Below are positions 35,117-48,333 of a stretch of DNA of 64,000 nucleotides, piece after piece. The notes beneath the pieces are model-generated. The model searched no databases, had not been told where the DNA came from, and worked only from the letters and a program-made list of their open reading frames with translations. The first letter of the stretch is position 1. Every line of letters starts with the position of its first letter. This DNA is from Dimorphilus gyrociliatus. Taxonomy: Eukaryota; Annelida; Polychaeta; Dinophilidae. The stretch is taken from positions 1,419,713 through 1,483,712 of the forward strand of contig CAJFCJ010000004.1 in the NCBI GenBank assembly GCA_904063045.1, given 5' to 3'. The translations under genes and the position numbers were made by a program.

Positions 35117-36647
35117 ATGAAGGTTAGTAGAATAAAATGTCACCTGTCCAGAAATCATAAATGCAATACTTTGAACAATTGCGCCGCATTTTACTAATAC
35201 TTCGTTGCCATAACCAATGTAAACATATAACTTATTTCCTTTGCAGGCCGATCCATCAGCTCCACCTGTTCAGCCCTATGGAATCAATAATCCTCCCGCT
35301 TATACTGATGCAACCAACCCCGCCTATCCTCAAGGTAAATGAACTATTTAATTCATAGTTGGCAATCTAGAATGAGTCATGAGGCATAGGCATGCAAAAC
35401 ATGCTTGAACATTTAACTCCCTATTTAATAACAAGCTATAATCATAATTTTTCAATCTTAACAAGTGTTTTTTATACAGGCTATAGTCAACCTGCCCCGC
35501 CTATGGGACAGTCTTACTATGGGTCTCCACCCCTAGGTCAACAGAACTATGGACCTCCACTACAAGGACCTGGTTAATTTATTATCTAATATTTAAAATT
35601 ATAAAATTAAGTATACAAATACTGAATTACATCAATTAGAAGGAAGAAGTGTAAGAATAAGAATATTATAGACCTTGGAAATGTTCCCTTCTTCATGATA
35701 TAATGATTTGAACAAGTTAAGACATAGGAAATATAATTAGCAGATCTAATATTTTTACACATATATATTTATATATATATATACAAACTGGTACTGTATA
35801 AAATGAAAGTATATAATACCTCTTATCATCTTTCCAGGATATCCCTACTACAATCCGGGTAATTTTTTCTGATCTAAATATTAATAGATTGTAGTAGAAA
35901 GGTATATTATTAATCTATACTGTTGTACTATTGCATGTAGGTATTTTCGCGCCATATAATGATATTGTTTTATTTATGAAGAGCAGTATATAATCTTTCT
36001 TTTTCTTATATAATTCGTTTAGATGAAAGTCATTAGTTGATAGTAGCCGTTACAGAATATACATTATTACTAATATATATTAATATACTTTATATATATG
36101 CATATATTGTATATATACAGTATAGACTTGTATATGTATTGATACTTTTAAAATCAAAATATCCACAACAATAACAAGATGTCATGATGTCATTAGTTTT
36201 GTTCTTATTTAAGTTATTGTTAAGCTTACTAGCAGATAAATTCGTTCTTTTGTGCATGTTTGTAAAATTATAGAAATTATATATACACAATAGTATACTA
36301 TACATTATATATACTTCATCAAGTTTTTTGCTGTAATAGGTCAAAACCTAACTTCAACTACCACAAATGTTACTATACAACCTGGAGCAATGCCTGCGAC
36401 TTCGATGATTGTACAACATTTCCGGGAAAGTCCTATCAGAATCAACTGCAATTTCTGCAAAGCTGATGTTGTTACAGCAATCAATTATGAAACGGGAACT
36501 CTTACGTGGGTTGCAGCTGGAGTGATATGCCTTCTTGGCTTTGTTATCGGATGTTGCCTTGTGCCATTTTGCATTGATGGATGTAAGGATGTTGTTCATA
36601 CTTGTCCAAATTGCCGTCAAGTAGTTGGACGATATAATAGGATGTAA
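35117..36647 (+). CDS. LITAF: LITAF-domain protein (endosomal membrane adaptor)
   Basis: Exons 35117-35122, 35247-35334, 35480-35572, 35838-35858 and 36340-36647 close to 171 residues. The N-terminal half is Pro/Gln/Tyr/Gly-rich. It carries a PSAP motif (DPSAPP; TSG101 binding in the family) and a PPAY motif (WW-domain ligases such as NEDD4). The C-terminal half is a complete LITAF domain: CNFC, then a hydrophobic membrane-inserting stretch (LTWVAAGVICLLGFVIGCCL), then HTCPNC. The two CxxC pairs bind one zinc. Family members are monotopic proteins of late endosomes and lysosomes. The first exon holds just Met-Lys. An alternative start exon at 34514-34525 (METK) has the same phase, so the true first exon is uncertain. 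Confidence 0.9.
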
Positions 36648-37856
36648 GAAGGAAATTCAACCTGTACTCTGGAAACGAAATTTATTACTAGGAATTTATA
36701 TTTTTCATTAATAGAAGTCACCATTTTGGTATCCATGATAAAGAAGTGAACTTTTTCCCAAATTCTTTTTGTTCTATTCTATAATCTTTTTTGGCTTTTT
36801 GTCCGTAAACTGTAGAGATTTATGAAATTTATATGAATACCACTTGAACAAAGAGTGTGACACTTAAATATCTATTTGAAACATTGTTTACACATAGGTT
36901 TCTTAACTTTGAGATTACGTATATTTCATCTCTCGAATGAACCATAATCTATATATCAGCCGACTTTTTTCTGCTTGAATATCTTATTGAACATGATAGC
37001 GTTTTAAAACTACATGCCTTGATTTTAATTATCACATACTGTTGTACTTCAAATTTATATTAAACTGCATTTCAAATTAAAAAACATACATTATATTTAC
37101 GCATTATAACTTTACAGATAACAAATAGACTCCAGATGTATTTTTATATCGAAACATATACTGTAGATGTCGCTGAACACTATGTTTTTCATCATCTTTT
37201 AATATTTATATTTTATATAACTAAATATACAATAAATGAATAAGAAAGTAAGGAAGGATGCTAATACCAAGTATTGAATAATTTAACATTAAAAAAAACA
37301 ATTTTATATCTTACTCTACTGTCTACTATTCTTCATTCAATAGCTTCATTATCTGTCTATTATTAATAATGATAGGAAGAGTCTCTCTCTCTGAGTAGGT
37401 AGGTATGTTAATCAATTCTATAGATTAAAAAAGAAAAAATATTTCGCTCTGTTAGTTCTATATTACTAATTTGTTTGATTTTGTTTTTGTCACTTTTCAA
37501 TTAATACCAGTTTTTAAGGCGAATAATCGTTATATTATTATGTAATCTTTAATAGAAAAAATGCGATAGTCTCAATATTATTAATAATTTATAAGATAAT
37601 TTTAAATAATCTTTCGAAAGTGTCCTTTAATCCAATAACAAAGGTTGCTCTATCAATAAAAATACAAAAAGAAATTCAGTGGAATGTTCAATAATTAATT
37701 GATTTATTAAAATTCATATTGATTATTAAGTCTTAGGAGGAATATTCTTTATACATTTTCTCACATTTATACTGTATATAAAGGATATTGACATATTGAA
37801 ATATGGTTTTCCCTCGGGGAAAGAGTATATTTTCCTCTTTCTATGTCATATATAAT

Positions 37857-37866
37857 AGATGTCGCC
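37857..37866 (+). promoter_or_regulatory. AGATGTCGCC motif copy
   Basis: Exact copy of the motif at 24447, about 290 bp before an exon-like piece at 38150-38190. Function inferred only. Confidence 0.3.
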
Positions 37867-38113
37867 TAAGTCACAACGTTTGAAGAAATCGCTAGCAATA
37901 TTATTTCCTTTACTCTAACTCTCTTTCTTCTTTTTCTTTTTATTTTGTTCTATTCTTCATTCCTCTGAAGATTTTTCTTTGATAAAAAATAATTTACTTT
38001 TGTGGGAAAATTTTATAATTTTTAATTCTTTCTATTAAACTTTTAAAAGAAACTTTAAAGTTCAATATATTTTTGTTTCTATTTCTTTAACCTCTTGTCG
38101 AAATCGATTGTTT

Positions 38114-38130
38114 TCTCTCTCTCTCTCTCT
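38114..38130. repeat. (CT)n tract
   Basis: A short CT run that also forms the pyrimidine tract of a possible splice acceptor near 38150. Confidence 0.7.
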
Positions 38131-40471
38131 TTCTCTCCGTCCCTCTAGGTAATAGACTACGATTTTGTAGGAAAATGGAGAAATTGAAGGTAATTCTAAT
38201 CCATCTTCGAGTTTCATAAAGGTAAACTTAAATTAGTTTCAGTAGCATTTAAGAAGACATAATTAATTATCTGCATTCACTTTTGTTATAAAGTCTTAAT
38301 GACAATCACTATTGTATCCTATTCCTGGCTAAAAATAATCATAGGCCCACTGATACATATGGTATTTGAAGCAATAGTAATTTAATTATAACCCTGTAAT
38401 AGGTTCGAGCCCGACAAGATATTGCTCTAGTTAAAAGAAACTTTCATCGGATGAACTATTTACTATAGCAAGATCAAAGAGTAACAGGAATTATAACGTT
38501 TGAAAGGTGAACTTTGACTGGGTGTTGACGATGAGAAAGTGGAATTGATGTTCGAAATGGTGATTAGTTGGGAATTCCAATTTTAGCTTAACTTTTAAAA
38601 ATAAACGTTTCCTCTTTATTCCAAATTAAACGAAAATGTTACGAAAAGCTAATATCACTTTTTTTTTCCTCGTTTCCAAAATATTTCCCATCTTTTCCTC
38701 TTCTGTTAAATATGAAGTATGAAGAATAAAAGATGATAAATCGGAGAAAGGGAATAAATTTTTGTGACAAATTAAACTGTACATTGATCTTACTACAATA
38801 ATTAAAATGAATGTCTACTTTCTCTTTCATACATACTTTTCTATTCCGGTACGACAGTATGGTATTACTGATCAATTATTTATAATTAGAATAATATGTA
38901 TTATACAGTATGTACATTATTTATAGAATAGATAATATATACATCTGAAACAGTCTCCTCCTGTCTAGAACATAAATTAGCACTAAAATATACTAAAACA
39001 AAATAAATCAGAGTTTTTTCAGAAGATGCAGTTACAGTTTAGAAAAAGTCTTTAATTTTATACAAATCGTCCTTTTAACCTTATAATTCCGTTCTATATA
39101 AACATTTTCTAATTCATATAAAAATGTTATTTCGATTTCTGTAACGTTCTGCATTAAATAACGAAAAAAATCATTATTTCTTTTAAATATAGTGAAATAT
39201 CAGTCTGTTTTTTTCTCTGTCAAATATTCAATCTATTTGCTATTCTCCCTTTGTTTTTTCTTATTTTTTATTAGTATATTCCAATTTTTAGACTTATTTG
39301 TGAAAGTAAATTTAATGTATTAACTTATCATCAAATGCGTAGATAATTTATTTAAAGTAAAATTAAAGGGTAAGTTTATTTTTGGACCAATTCTACCTAA
39401 AATACTCGGTGACAACAAACCTAGAACTAGTACATCCATGTGATATTTTCTTGTTGAGTATGCTATTTATAATAATCTTTAAGTATAGAATAAAGTTTTC
39501 TTCAACATATAAACAGAATTTACATAAAAATCGTCTTTCTTTTTATTTTCTTAATTGAAAACAAAATAGCATTTCGTTTAATTTCTTCTTAAGCTTGATG
39601 ATTCATCAAAGTAATTAACTCTTTTGAAGTTCTTAGAGATAAGCAAATTATCTCTAATTGAAATCAATATATTAGTGTTTGGTTTAAAAAAAAAGGTACA
39701 ATTTTCATAAATTATCAATTTGAAATTAGTTTATTCTATTTGTGAAGCCACCTGCTGCAAAACCAAGGAAAGGCTTTAACTAAAACTAGTTTGTACAGAA
39801 TAAAGGCTAGAAGTACTTTTATCTCTAATTACTCTATTTTCTATACAAGTGATAAGGAGCTGATGTAAAGTGTTTATTAATCAATCTGCTGTTTATTGAA
39901 TGTGAAGAGTAGAATTAATTTCTCTGATGAATTATCGTTACTTTTTTTTTCAAGTTTTGTTTTTCATTTCAATGTTTTGTTGAGTAATTTCCTATTGTTT
40001 TCAATAAATCAACCTCTATAAATAATTAAAACAAAGCCAATATGTAATTCATTTGTGTTAAATGTAGTTACGCAAATAGGGATTAGAAAATGAAAGAATT
40101 TTCCATTTCTTTTTGATAGATTGGATAAGACAGCATTTTGAAATACTTAAAATTATCAAAAATATTTTTTAGTATTGTTTGTGAACATTTCAAAAGGAAT
40201 TTGTGTCTGTTAATCTAAATGTTTGGGATTCTATTTGCTAGTTTCAACAAATTTAATTATACATATATATTGACAAACTAGCTGTCTTTTACACTCGTAC
40301 TTCTTAAAGCAACAAATATCTCTTTTACTTCATAAGCCATTAAGGTTAGCAAAGAAAAGTACTTATTCAGGCAAAAGAACAGGCTTTAATATGATTTTTT
40401 TCATATTAAAAGTAAAACTATTAATCGAAAATTTTTTTTTGAAAAAGAGATAGGCAATTACATGTCCATAA

Positions 40472-43400
40472 TTAGCAAATATGCTCTTGCTCAGCTTCAC
40501 TTCGCTGATCTTCAGGGTTAAAGCAGGGATCGGATCTACTTTTACAAAGAGTATTTTCCTCATCCCATGAAAGTCGATCTTCAAGAGAGTAACAGGATTT
40601 CATCTTTGACAGCGGCGAATGGTTAGGTGATTGGTTTTCGTGAACTTCTAGAGCAAACATTGCCATATCAGCAATACTATCGCTCTCAGTTAAAGAAATT
40701 TGATGCAAACGTTTCCTAAATGACTTTTCCATTTCAGCATGCTCGGTTTCTTCCGCTCCTCGCATCGTATGCCTTTCAAAAATGTGCTGTCTAGGTGTGT
40801 TCGGCGAGTTATTAGGAGACACGTAGTTTAGGCAAGATGTATCAATTTCGTCCGTTATCGAAGAATATTCTTGACGTACAGGCGTTATAATAGGCGTAAA
40901 TGGTACTGGTATGGCAGATGTTCTATTATCTGTATTAGATTGAATATCTTCTGATTTCTTATTTGAGTTTCCAACTTTCCAGTGGAAATGTCGCGTTGTT
41001 GAGCTTTCACTAGGCGTGCGACGTCGTCCTCTAGGAGGCGAGTTAGATGGGGATATACACGGAGACGAATCATCACTAAAAAGGACTTTTGAACTTTGCC
41101 TACTGTCTCTTGTCGACTTTCTCCTTTCAGAAGCTGTTCGCGCTTTTTTTATCGCTTCAGGTTCTTCGCTCTGTTTGTATTTTAGGCGATTTAACGCCCT
41201 AACACGCCGTCTTTGATATAACTCGCTGGCCGGATAAGGGCCTTTCGTTCGTCGACTCCCAATCTTCATCTCCACTGCATTTAAGCCGTGAGAATGTAAA
41301 GGGGGTAGTAAAGAAAAACTATCTAAAACATGTGATGAAGACGATGCAGGTGGCTCAGCAATAGTTACAGATCTTTCCAGACGAGGACCAGATAATTTCT
41401 TCTTTCGTTTTTGACTTTCTTGTATATTTTCATCATCACCAAACTTTCTTGCCAAGAAAGCTATAGTTTCTGCCGTCTGTAAAGTTATCTCTTCTAATTT
41501 AGCTAAACGAAAATCAACAGTTTGTAAAGACAACATCATCGAATTTTCTTTTGTATTCATATCATCGACTTTTAATGCAATATTCTCGACTCGTTCATCA
41601 GTTGCCCTTATCTTTTGCTCGGTGGAAGATTGAAAGTGAGATTCTTTCTTTCTGAAATATTCATCAACGCATTCTTCTTCGAAATCATGCAATCTTTCCA
41701 CCTCCTCCTTCCCAAGGAAAAGCTCTATCAAAAAAAGAAAAATAAGCGCCAATGTAATAGCAATAAATATTTTAGTTTTTGTGTTAATAATATCATATTA
41801 AAAATAAAGTCTGGAAAAATTAACGAAAATGTGATCTCTGGGAAGAGGCATTACACTTGAGTGTATCTAAGATATTTCTACAACGTAGTCAATAAATCAA
41901 TAACATCTCAACATATAACTTACTGAGCCCTGATAAATTTATTCACAGTTGATGGAGAAAAGAATAAAGCATTAATTTCACTTGACTATATAAGAAGAAT
42001 TATTTGAAATATACTTACTTAATCCGTTATCGAAAAATTCTCGTTGGCCCCTACATCGTCCTTTAAAATATTTTATGGCAAGAAAAATATGAGAAAAAAC
42101 TATTACGGGGGGCGGTAGAAGAGGTTTCATTTCATATTCTATCACCAAATTATATCTCTGGAATTTCCAGATTGCAGTTGATATTGCATTGACACGGTTA
42201 AAAGTGTTACTGAAAGAAAATTATAGACTATGTAAACTAAATATACATCGCAATTGACACGGCAAAGGAAAATAAATAGAAAATTACTTGAAAACGGCAA
42301 TAAGAAGATTAATAAGAAGAATATTTGCAACTATCAGAAAAATTGTCATTATTGCGGGCGTTATCCACATACCGGGAACACATTTAATATCATCTTTACT
42401 TTGTGGATTATTTACGCAATCAGCAGCTGGAAATAATGAAAATCATTTTGCCTAAAAGCAATTCATTTAATAGTTTAATACTAACGATCAATTTCTCCTG
42501 CATAGACTTCCCCGTATAACATAAAATAGGGTTTTAAAAAAATATGCTTTAGTAAAGACCAATCAGGGTCCTGATTGGGATAAGTTATAGACTGACGTGC
42601 CACACCAAAGCTCATTAATACAACCAAAAGAATAACAATAAAATAAAGCATGTCCTTTACCTAAAGTAAATTAGTAAATATGTTAATAAAAAAATTAATA
42701 GTCCTAGTAAACGAACCATCTTTCCAATCATCATTACGTAAGGACCCAAATATTTGTTCACACTAAAAATATCTAAAATTCTTATGTACCTAATTAAAAA
42801 AAATATACAAAGTATATAAAAAAGACATAAAAAACAATGTAATAATATCTAGATTAATAAATTAAAAAATATACCATAATATTATATCGACAGAATAGAT
42901 CACTTTTCCAATAGCTTTTGTGTCGGGATTCAGTCTAAAAGAAACGCCTATAATAAAAAGAATAATAGCAAGTGTATCGCATATGTTCCAAAACTCGGAA
43001 AAGTAGACTAGAATTTTTTGAGAGAGTTTTACCGGTTCCGAGGAAATGACCTGACGAAATTTTGTATGAAATATTGTCACTTTTATCATATAAATTTAAC
43101 CTTACCTCTCTGGTTTTTTCAATTGCCAAAGTAAACACATAGGTTATTACGTAGGCTTCTTGCAATTCAACGTGGCGATCCATTCGAACCAATACAACAT
43201 AGGTGAATACGATCATAAAAACAATGTAGGCAAGCTGAGGAACAATTAAAAGAGTACTAAGATCTTGTTAATTAAGATCTAAAGTTAGATAATTACCGTA
43301 TGCGACCAAAATTTTGTTACAGGTGCTGTATAAAATTCATAGATCTTCTTTCCCAGTCTTAGAGGACTTTTCTTATTGTAAGAAGTTTTCTTTGTATACT

Positions 43401-46400
43401 TTCCACCTATTATTGATGTATCGCTAACAATAAGATTATCACTGGTATCTCTATTAATTCCTTTTATAAGAGAGGCTGATTGATTTACACTGGTACTATT
43501 CTTGTTACTATTTCCCTTTGTATCAGTGACCTCTTCTTCGTTTGTCTCCGATGTCTCTGAATCGGAATCGTTCTTCTCATGTTCTTCGACGGTTTGTGGC
43601 ATCAGCTGTAATTCCTCTTTTGATTTATATTCCATAAGAAAAACTGCAGGTAAGAAGACGATCCCTAGTATCACCTTTAAGAAGTTTTAAACATTGAAGA
43701 ATTATGATAACCGTATAATTGATTATAACAGTAAATTAACTTACCTTTAAAGTCATGTACTTACGCATACGTAAGGCCCCCATCCACATTTCTGTAAGTA
43801 AAATCTGGCAGCACGAATTAGCTATGAATTCTCTTAGTCCAGCGGCGTATGCAAGACTTAAGCAAGTCTGATCACTCCAATTTCTGAGTTCGTATGTTAA
43901 AATACTCTGAGTAACGTCGTCATCAGTTTTATGGCAGTATTCTAATAACTCCAATGCCAATTCTCCAAATTCTCTATTTAAAAAGAAAAAATGTTAAACC
44001 ATTTTTTTTTATGATTAAAATCCGTTTAAGTGAAATAAATCTTTTAAGTTCCTAACCTACTAGCTCCTCTAATTTCATTCGCAACATCAAATTCTAATTC
44101 ATCCTGAGCCGCTTCATGAGCCATTGCTTTGAGCAATTTACAGGCAATTAAAGCTTTTGCCAAGGCTTCTTCCCCATGTTGCCACATGAATTTAGCCATT
44201 TTATATCTTCTCATTAAAACAGCCCAAACCATTAATTCATGGAAGGGATATTTCAAAGCGTCATTCTCTAATACTTGCATATCGATTGTTCCGAGAGGTA
44301 TATCGCTCAGTTGTAAAATACTGCTGATATTCTGAACCTATAAAAGTTTATTGTTTACATAAACGTATGTACAAATAAACGAAAATATGTTCTCTACTCA
44401 CCATTGTATCTTCAACCTTTTTACTTAAATTCGTTCCACCAATTCCAGCAGTAGAAGAGCTCTTCTATAATAAAAACACAAGATTACAAATAAAACGTAA
44501 AAAGGCTTTTTTGTTTACATACAACTAAAAATACAGATAAGAATTATTTCATAAATAAACAAAAATATGTGAAAGATAGACCAAACAGATTACCTTCTTA
44601 ACAACAGTATTATAGATATTTCGAAAATGTTTTCGACAGTATGTAGCTCTATATGCTCCACCCATTAAGCGTTCGATAACTTGTCCAACATCGAACAAGG
44701 TGTAACGGTAGCCAGGTGCATACTATATAAGCCATAATTTGTTAAAATTAAATGTTATACTTTCATTTGTCTTTTTTTTTACTTTTAGATTTAAAAATAC
44801 CTACCGATTTTCTCACATCTTTCATAATGAGTCGAAAAGTTGTACTGGACGTGTCTTGTTTCTATAAAGAGAATCGGGTATTCTAGATTTTTAATTATAC
44901 ATTGGAATTCGCTGTGTATCACCATATTATATAGTTCTTCTAGTCGTTGAATATTTAGCCACTTTGACATGCTTACTCCGTTTTCCAAGAGTAATTGAAC
45001 AAAATCGACTCTATCTTGCACAAGAGCGTCCATCATTGCCTGATCAAGTGCTCCTGTCTGACAAAACAGAATACAATTTACTCCATAATATTTATCACTA
45101 CTTTAATGAACGTAAAGAGAGCTTACAGGCCATTCTTGAACGCACGCAAAGATGTGACTTCGGGCTATATCTACTCTATTCCATGTCAATGCTAGACTTA
45201 GCTGATCAACAGCACTCGCTTTTTGTGCTGTTTATCGCATTAGGAGAAATAAGGAATATAATGTCACTTATGAATCCTCTTACCTAATAGTAAAGCACCG
45301 AGAATAGCTAAATCAATATCTTGACTGCCTTCAGTAAGCCTGAAGACGGTAATCTGCAAGACAGTCGTTATTAGTGAATAATTCTGCCTTCTTTTACATC
45401 AAATTAAAATATGAACCAGATCTTTTTTCCTAACGCAGACTAATAATTCTAGCAACAACTGTTCAGCAGAATCGCGAGAGTATTTAAAAGTTTTCTCAAT
45501 TGTAAGAATTAATTGATCTTTTAAACCATCTTGAAGTGATCTGTGAAAGATTAAGTATAAACGTTTTTACGTACCATTACAATAATTAAATCGACAACTC
45601 ACTCTTCATCCTTCGTAAATTTATGAGCAAAGGCTAAAAGATCAGACGCTCTACCACTTCCATCACAAACAACAACAGGTACTGGTGGTTTATCAGTTGA
45701 ATATTCGAGAACGTTTCGTATTGTGTTTGTTCCACCTTCAAGAGTTAAACAAACGACCGGAGTGCTATAATTTTTAACTCCACTCCCTTAAAGAATATGA
45801 AAATAATAGGCTTCACTATATTTCTTAGGAAGTTTGTTATAGAAGAAAGGGGAATGATTTCCGGTACTTACTTGTTATAATCTTCTGTTGGGATATAAAT
45901 TTTTCAAGTTTCTTCCTCAAAGCAATATCACTACCAAATTTTCCGTCCGTTCCATTATCGACCAAAAGGAAATAAGCGTGATTTGAATTTAGCATTACAG
46001 AATTTGACTTGGATGAAGAACCAGCGTGATAAGATATAACTTTCTGTTGAAAGTTGATATTAGTTGTATAAAGCTACAATAAGTTATGATAATTAGTAAC
46101 AAACATACATCTCTACTAATTAATTCATTTTTGTTTTCAATGACGCCCCAAGGAGCTATACCGATAGTAACAATTTTATTTCGGGATTGACTAAGCGTGT
46201 CACCAAGAGCTTCACCAACGTGTTTCATTACTCCTGTATCAAGTAATAAATTAAGCACAAGAGCCGAAAATGATCAAGTTTAATTATATTAACGATATGA
46301 TATGCTTTAGCGAGAAAAGACTTTAGAAAATGCCTGCCTGTGTCAGTTCCTGAAGTAACAATCCACGCTCCCGTCGTTTTCGCAGCCTTAAACAGTCCTT

Positions 46401-48333
46401 TTTTAAAAACCCTTTTCAATTTTGGCTGTAACTGAAAATCAGATAATCCTCCGTGGACTGATATTAACAACTTAGGCAGACCCAAACCCCACTGGGTCTG
46501 TAAGAGTCTTATAATGTTTTCTGCCGAGGTATCGTGCGCAAGACGAACGTACTGGGCCTTACTTGGATGGCAACCGCCTTCAAATTCTATAACGCCATAG
46601 GCATCTGTAGGCATAAGAATTGAGTGTTTCTTTGGAATCCATCTGCTATCGCCTGAGAATGAAGGAGAAATTGCTGTTGCATCTCTCTTCAAGTTCAGAA
46701 AACTATGATCTGTACAAAGTCTACCGCATCCACAACGATTACGGTCTTTAATAGCTGGTATAAACTCGCAACATTCTCTTTTGTTGAAAACTCTTTCTAT
46801 CCAAGGTTTTTGATTCTGGAAACAAGAAAAAAATACCGGAATTAATTATGATCGTACTCATAGAATATCATGTGTTTTCTTTTTATTAGCCTTATGTAAC
46901 ATATTCTATGATGTCTATCAGTAATTATAAACATTTACTAAATAGTTCTCTAGAAGAGAAATTTATACTGCAAATAAAAGACTCGAGGTTGCGCTGTTTT
47001 TAACAATCATTCCTGCAGTTGCTATATAAATACCACTTAAAAATACGTCCAACGTCTACACTGCACTTCTATCACATAATACCACGAATTCTAAAATTAA
47101 CACTAAACATGAAACTGATCTATATGAGTTTAAAGCCACGGGAAAAGATATAAAGGTAGCGTATCAATCAAAAACTCTACTGTAAAAATATTACATTCAA
47201 AGATTATACAGTTAAACATTTTTGGGAAAAATAAGTCATATACAATGTAATAACATAATGAGCTTTATTAAATTCCTTTAAATCTTATCTCATAATTAGT
47301 TCTATTTAATCTATTTTCTAGGCAGAAACAGTAAAATTTATTATTTTGTATTATGTTAAATTTGAGTTAATAGTGTAAGGAAAATTAGCAATGCTTTAAC
47401 TAATTAATTTCTCTTTTCCCTTTTTTGTCATTTGGAACAAATTTGATTACTGAAGCATTAAGTTTTTCTCTATTTTAATATTATTACTTATACAAATGAC
47501 ATATTAAATATTAAATATATATATGGTATTTTTATCTTTATTTCGTGAGAAATTAGGGTAAAAGCTCCCCTAAACATCAACTTAATCGCAAGAAAAAAAA
47601 TTCCTTATCTATGAAGTAAAAAGTGAATATTCTGTTGAAATATTTGTTATCAAATGTCATTTGGTCTAATTTGAAACAAGTGATTATTCCCTATCCATAT
47701 TAGAGTACTTGAAAGATTATACTTTTTATGTTCCAGGTAAATGCACTCTCCCTTGTTAATCTCGTTCCGAGTACATTCGCTTGAAGTCAGTTAGTATTCT
47801 CAAGAACACAGGCATTTCAAAAAATTATCATAAATGATCTAAAATGTTATCATACACTGAATGTAAACTATGGCATAATTACTTCAAACGCCTACTGAGT
47901 GCAAAAACGCACCTGTGTATTGTTTATAGTTTCCGAAATTGTCTTTAACATACGCTTGTTCCTCTCTCGACGTTCATCGGCGGTCTCTACATCGTCTCTC
48001 TTCAATGGAGTTAAAACTTCATCAATTTCACTCGTTAGAAGCATCCTATACTCCACTGATGCGAATAATCAAGTGACAAGAAAAATCTACCGTGGAATAG
48101 ATGGCGTTGGGAGCGGTTTGTCTATTTTTGTTTTTTGGTTCCTAAGTTTTATACTATTACATTTTGGCTCATAAAAATCCTCGTTTGCTCATCAAGACAA
48201 GGAATCAACAACGGAATTGAATAAAAGTAAATTTGAACCTATTGTAATATATTAACTACCTTACCGATTTTGATGAAGAGCTGGAAGAGGATGAACTATG
48301 TCTAGATCTTGCTGACCACTTCTTGTCTTCCAT
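40472..48333 (-). CDS. TRPM: TRPM cation channel (TRPM1/3-type, no kinase)
   Basis: A many-exon gene. The N-terminal melastatin homology region spans about 46.83-44.0 kb ([57 protein letters not shown]). Helices S1-S4 follow at about 43.25-42.75 kb. S5 and the pore are at about 42.66-42.48 kb ([15 protein letters not shown], then [18 protein letters not shown]). S6 is next ([13 protein letters not shown]). The TRP box is at about 42.2-42.0 kb ([20 protein letters not shown]). The coiled coil begins the last exon (41724-40472; [20 protein letters not shown]). The last exon then runs through a long Ser/Pro-rich tail with EYSSITD and stops without an alpha-kinase. TRPM1/3 relatives are divalent-permeable plasma-membrane channels. 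The start at 48333 ([14 protein letters not shown]) fits phase 0; another exon at 48054-47911 may be optional. Not every exon end was fixed. Confidence 0.9.
48099..48108 (+). promoter_or_regulatory. AGATGGCG motif copy
   Basis: AGATGGCGTT in the intron next to the 5' end of TRPM. Related to the AGATGTCGC copies elsewhere. Function inferred only. Confidence 0.25.

Larger units (their letters stand above)
36648..40471. other. Long AT-rich intergenic region
   Basis: No gene firmly supported over 3.8 kb. Two AGATGTCGC motifs lie at 37165 and 37857. A short exon-like piece at about 38150-38190 has a pyrimidine acceptor and ends MEKLK|gtaatt. It can join in frame to 38403-38463 and would give just 26 residues. 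A (CT)n tract lies at 38114-38130. Frames at 38639-38875 (-) are not believable. Confidence 0.45.

Noticed and set aside
38401-38419. tRNA-like T-loop (GGTTCGAGCCC)
   Set aside because: No matching acceptor, D or anticodon stems could be drawn around it.
44964-45287. 107-residue frame on the plus strand within TRPM
   Set aside because: Lies opposite conserved TRPM exons; shadow frame.
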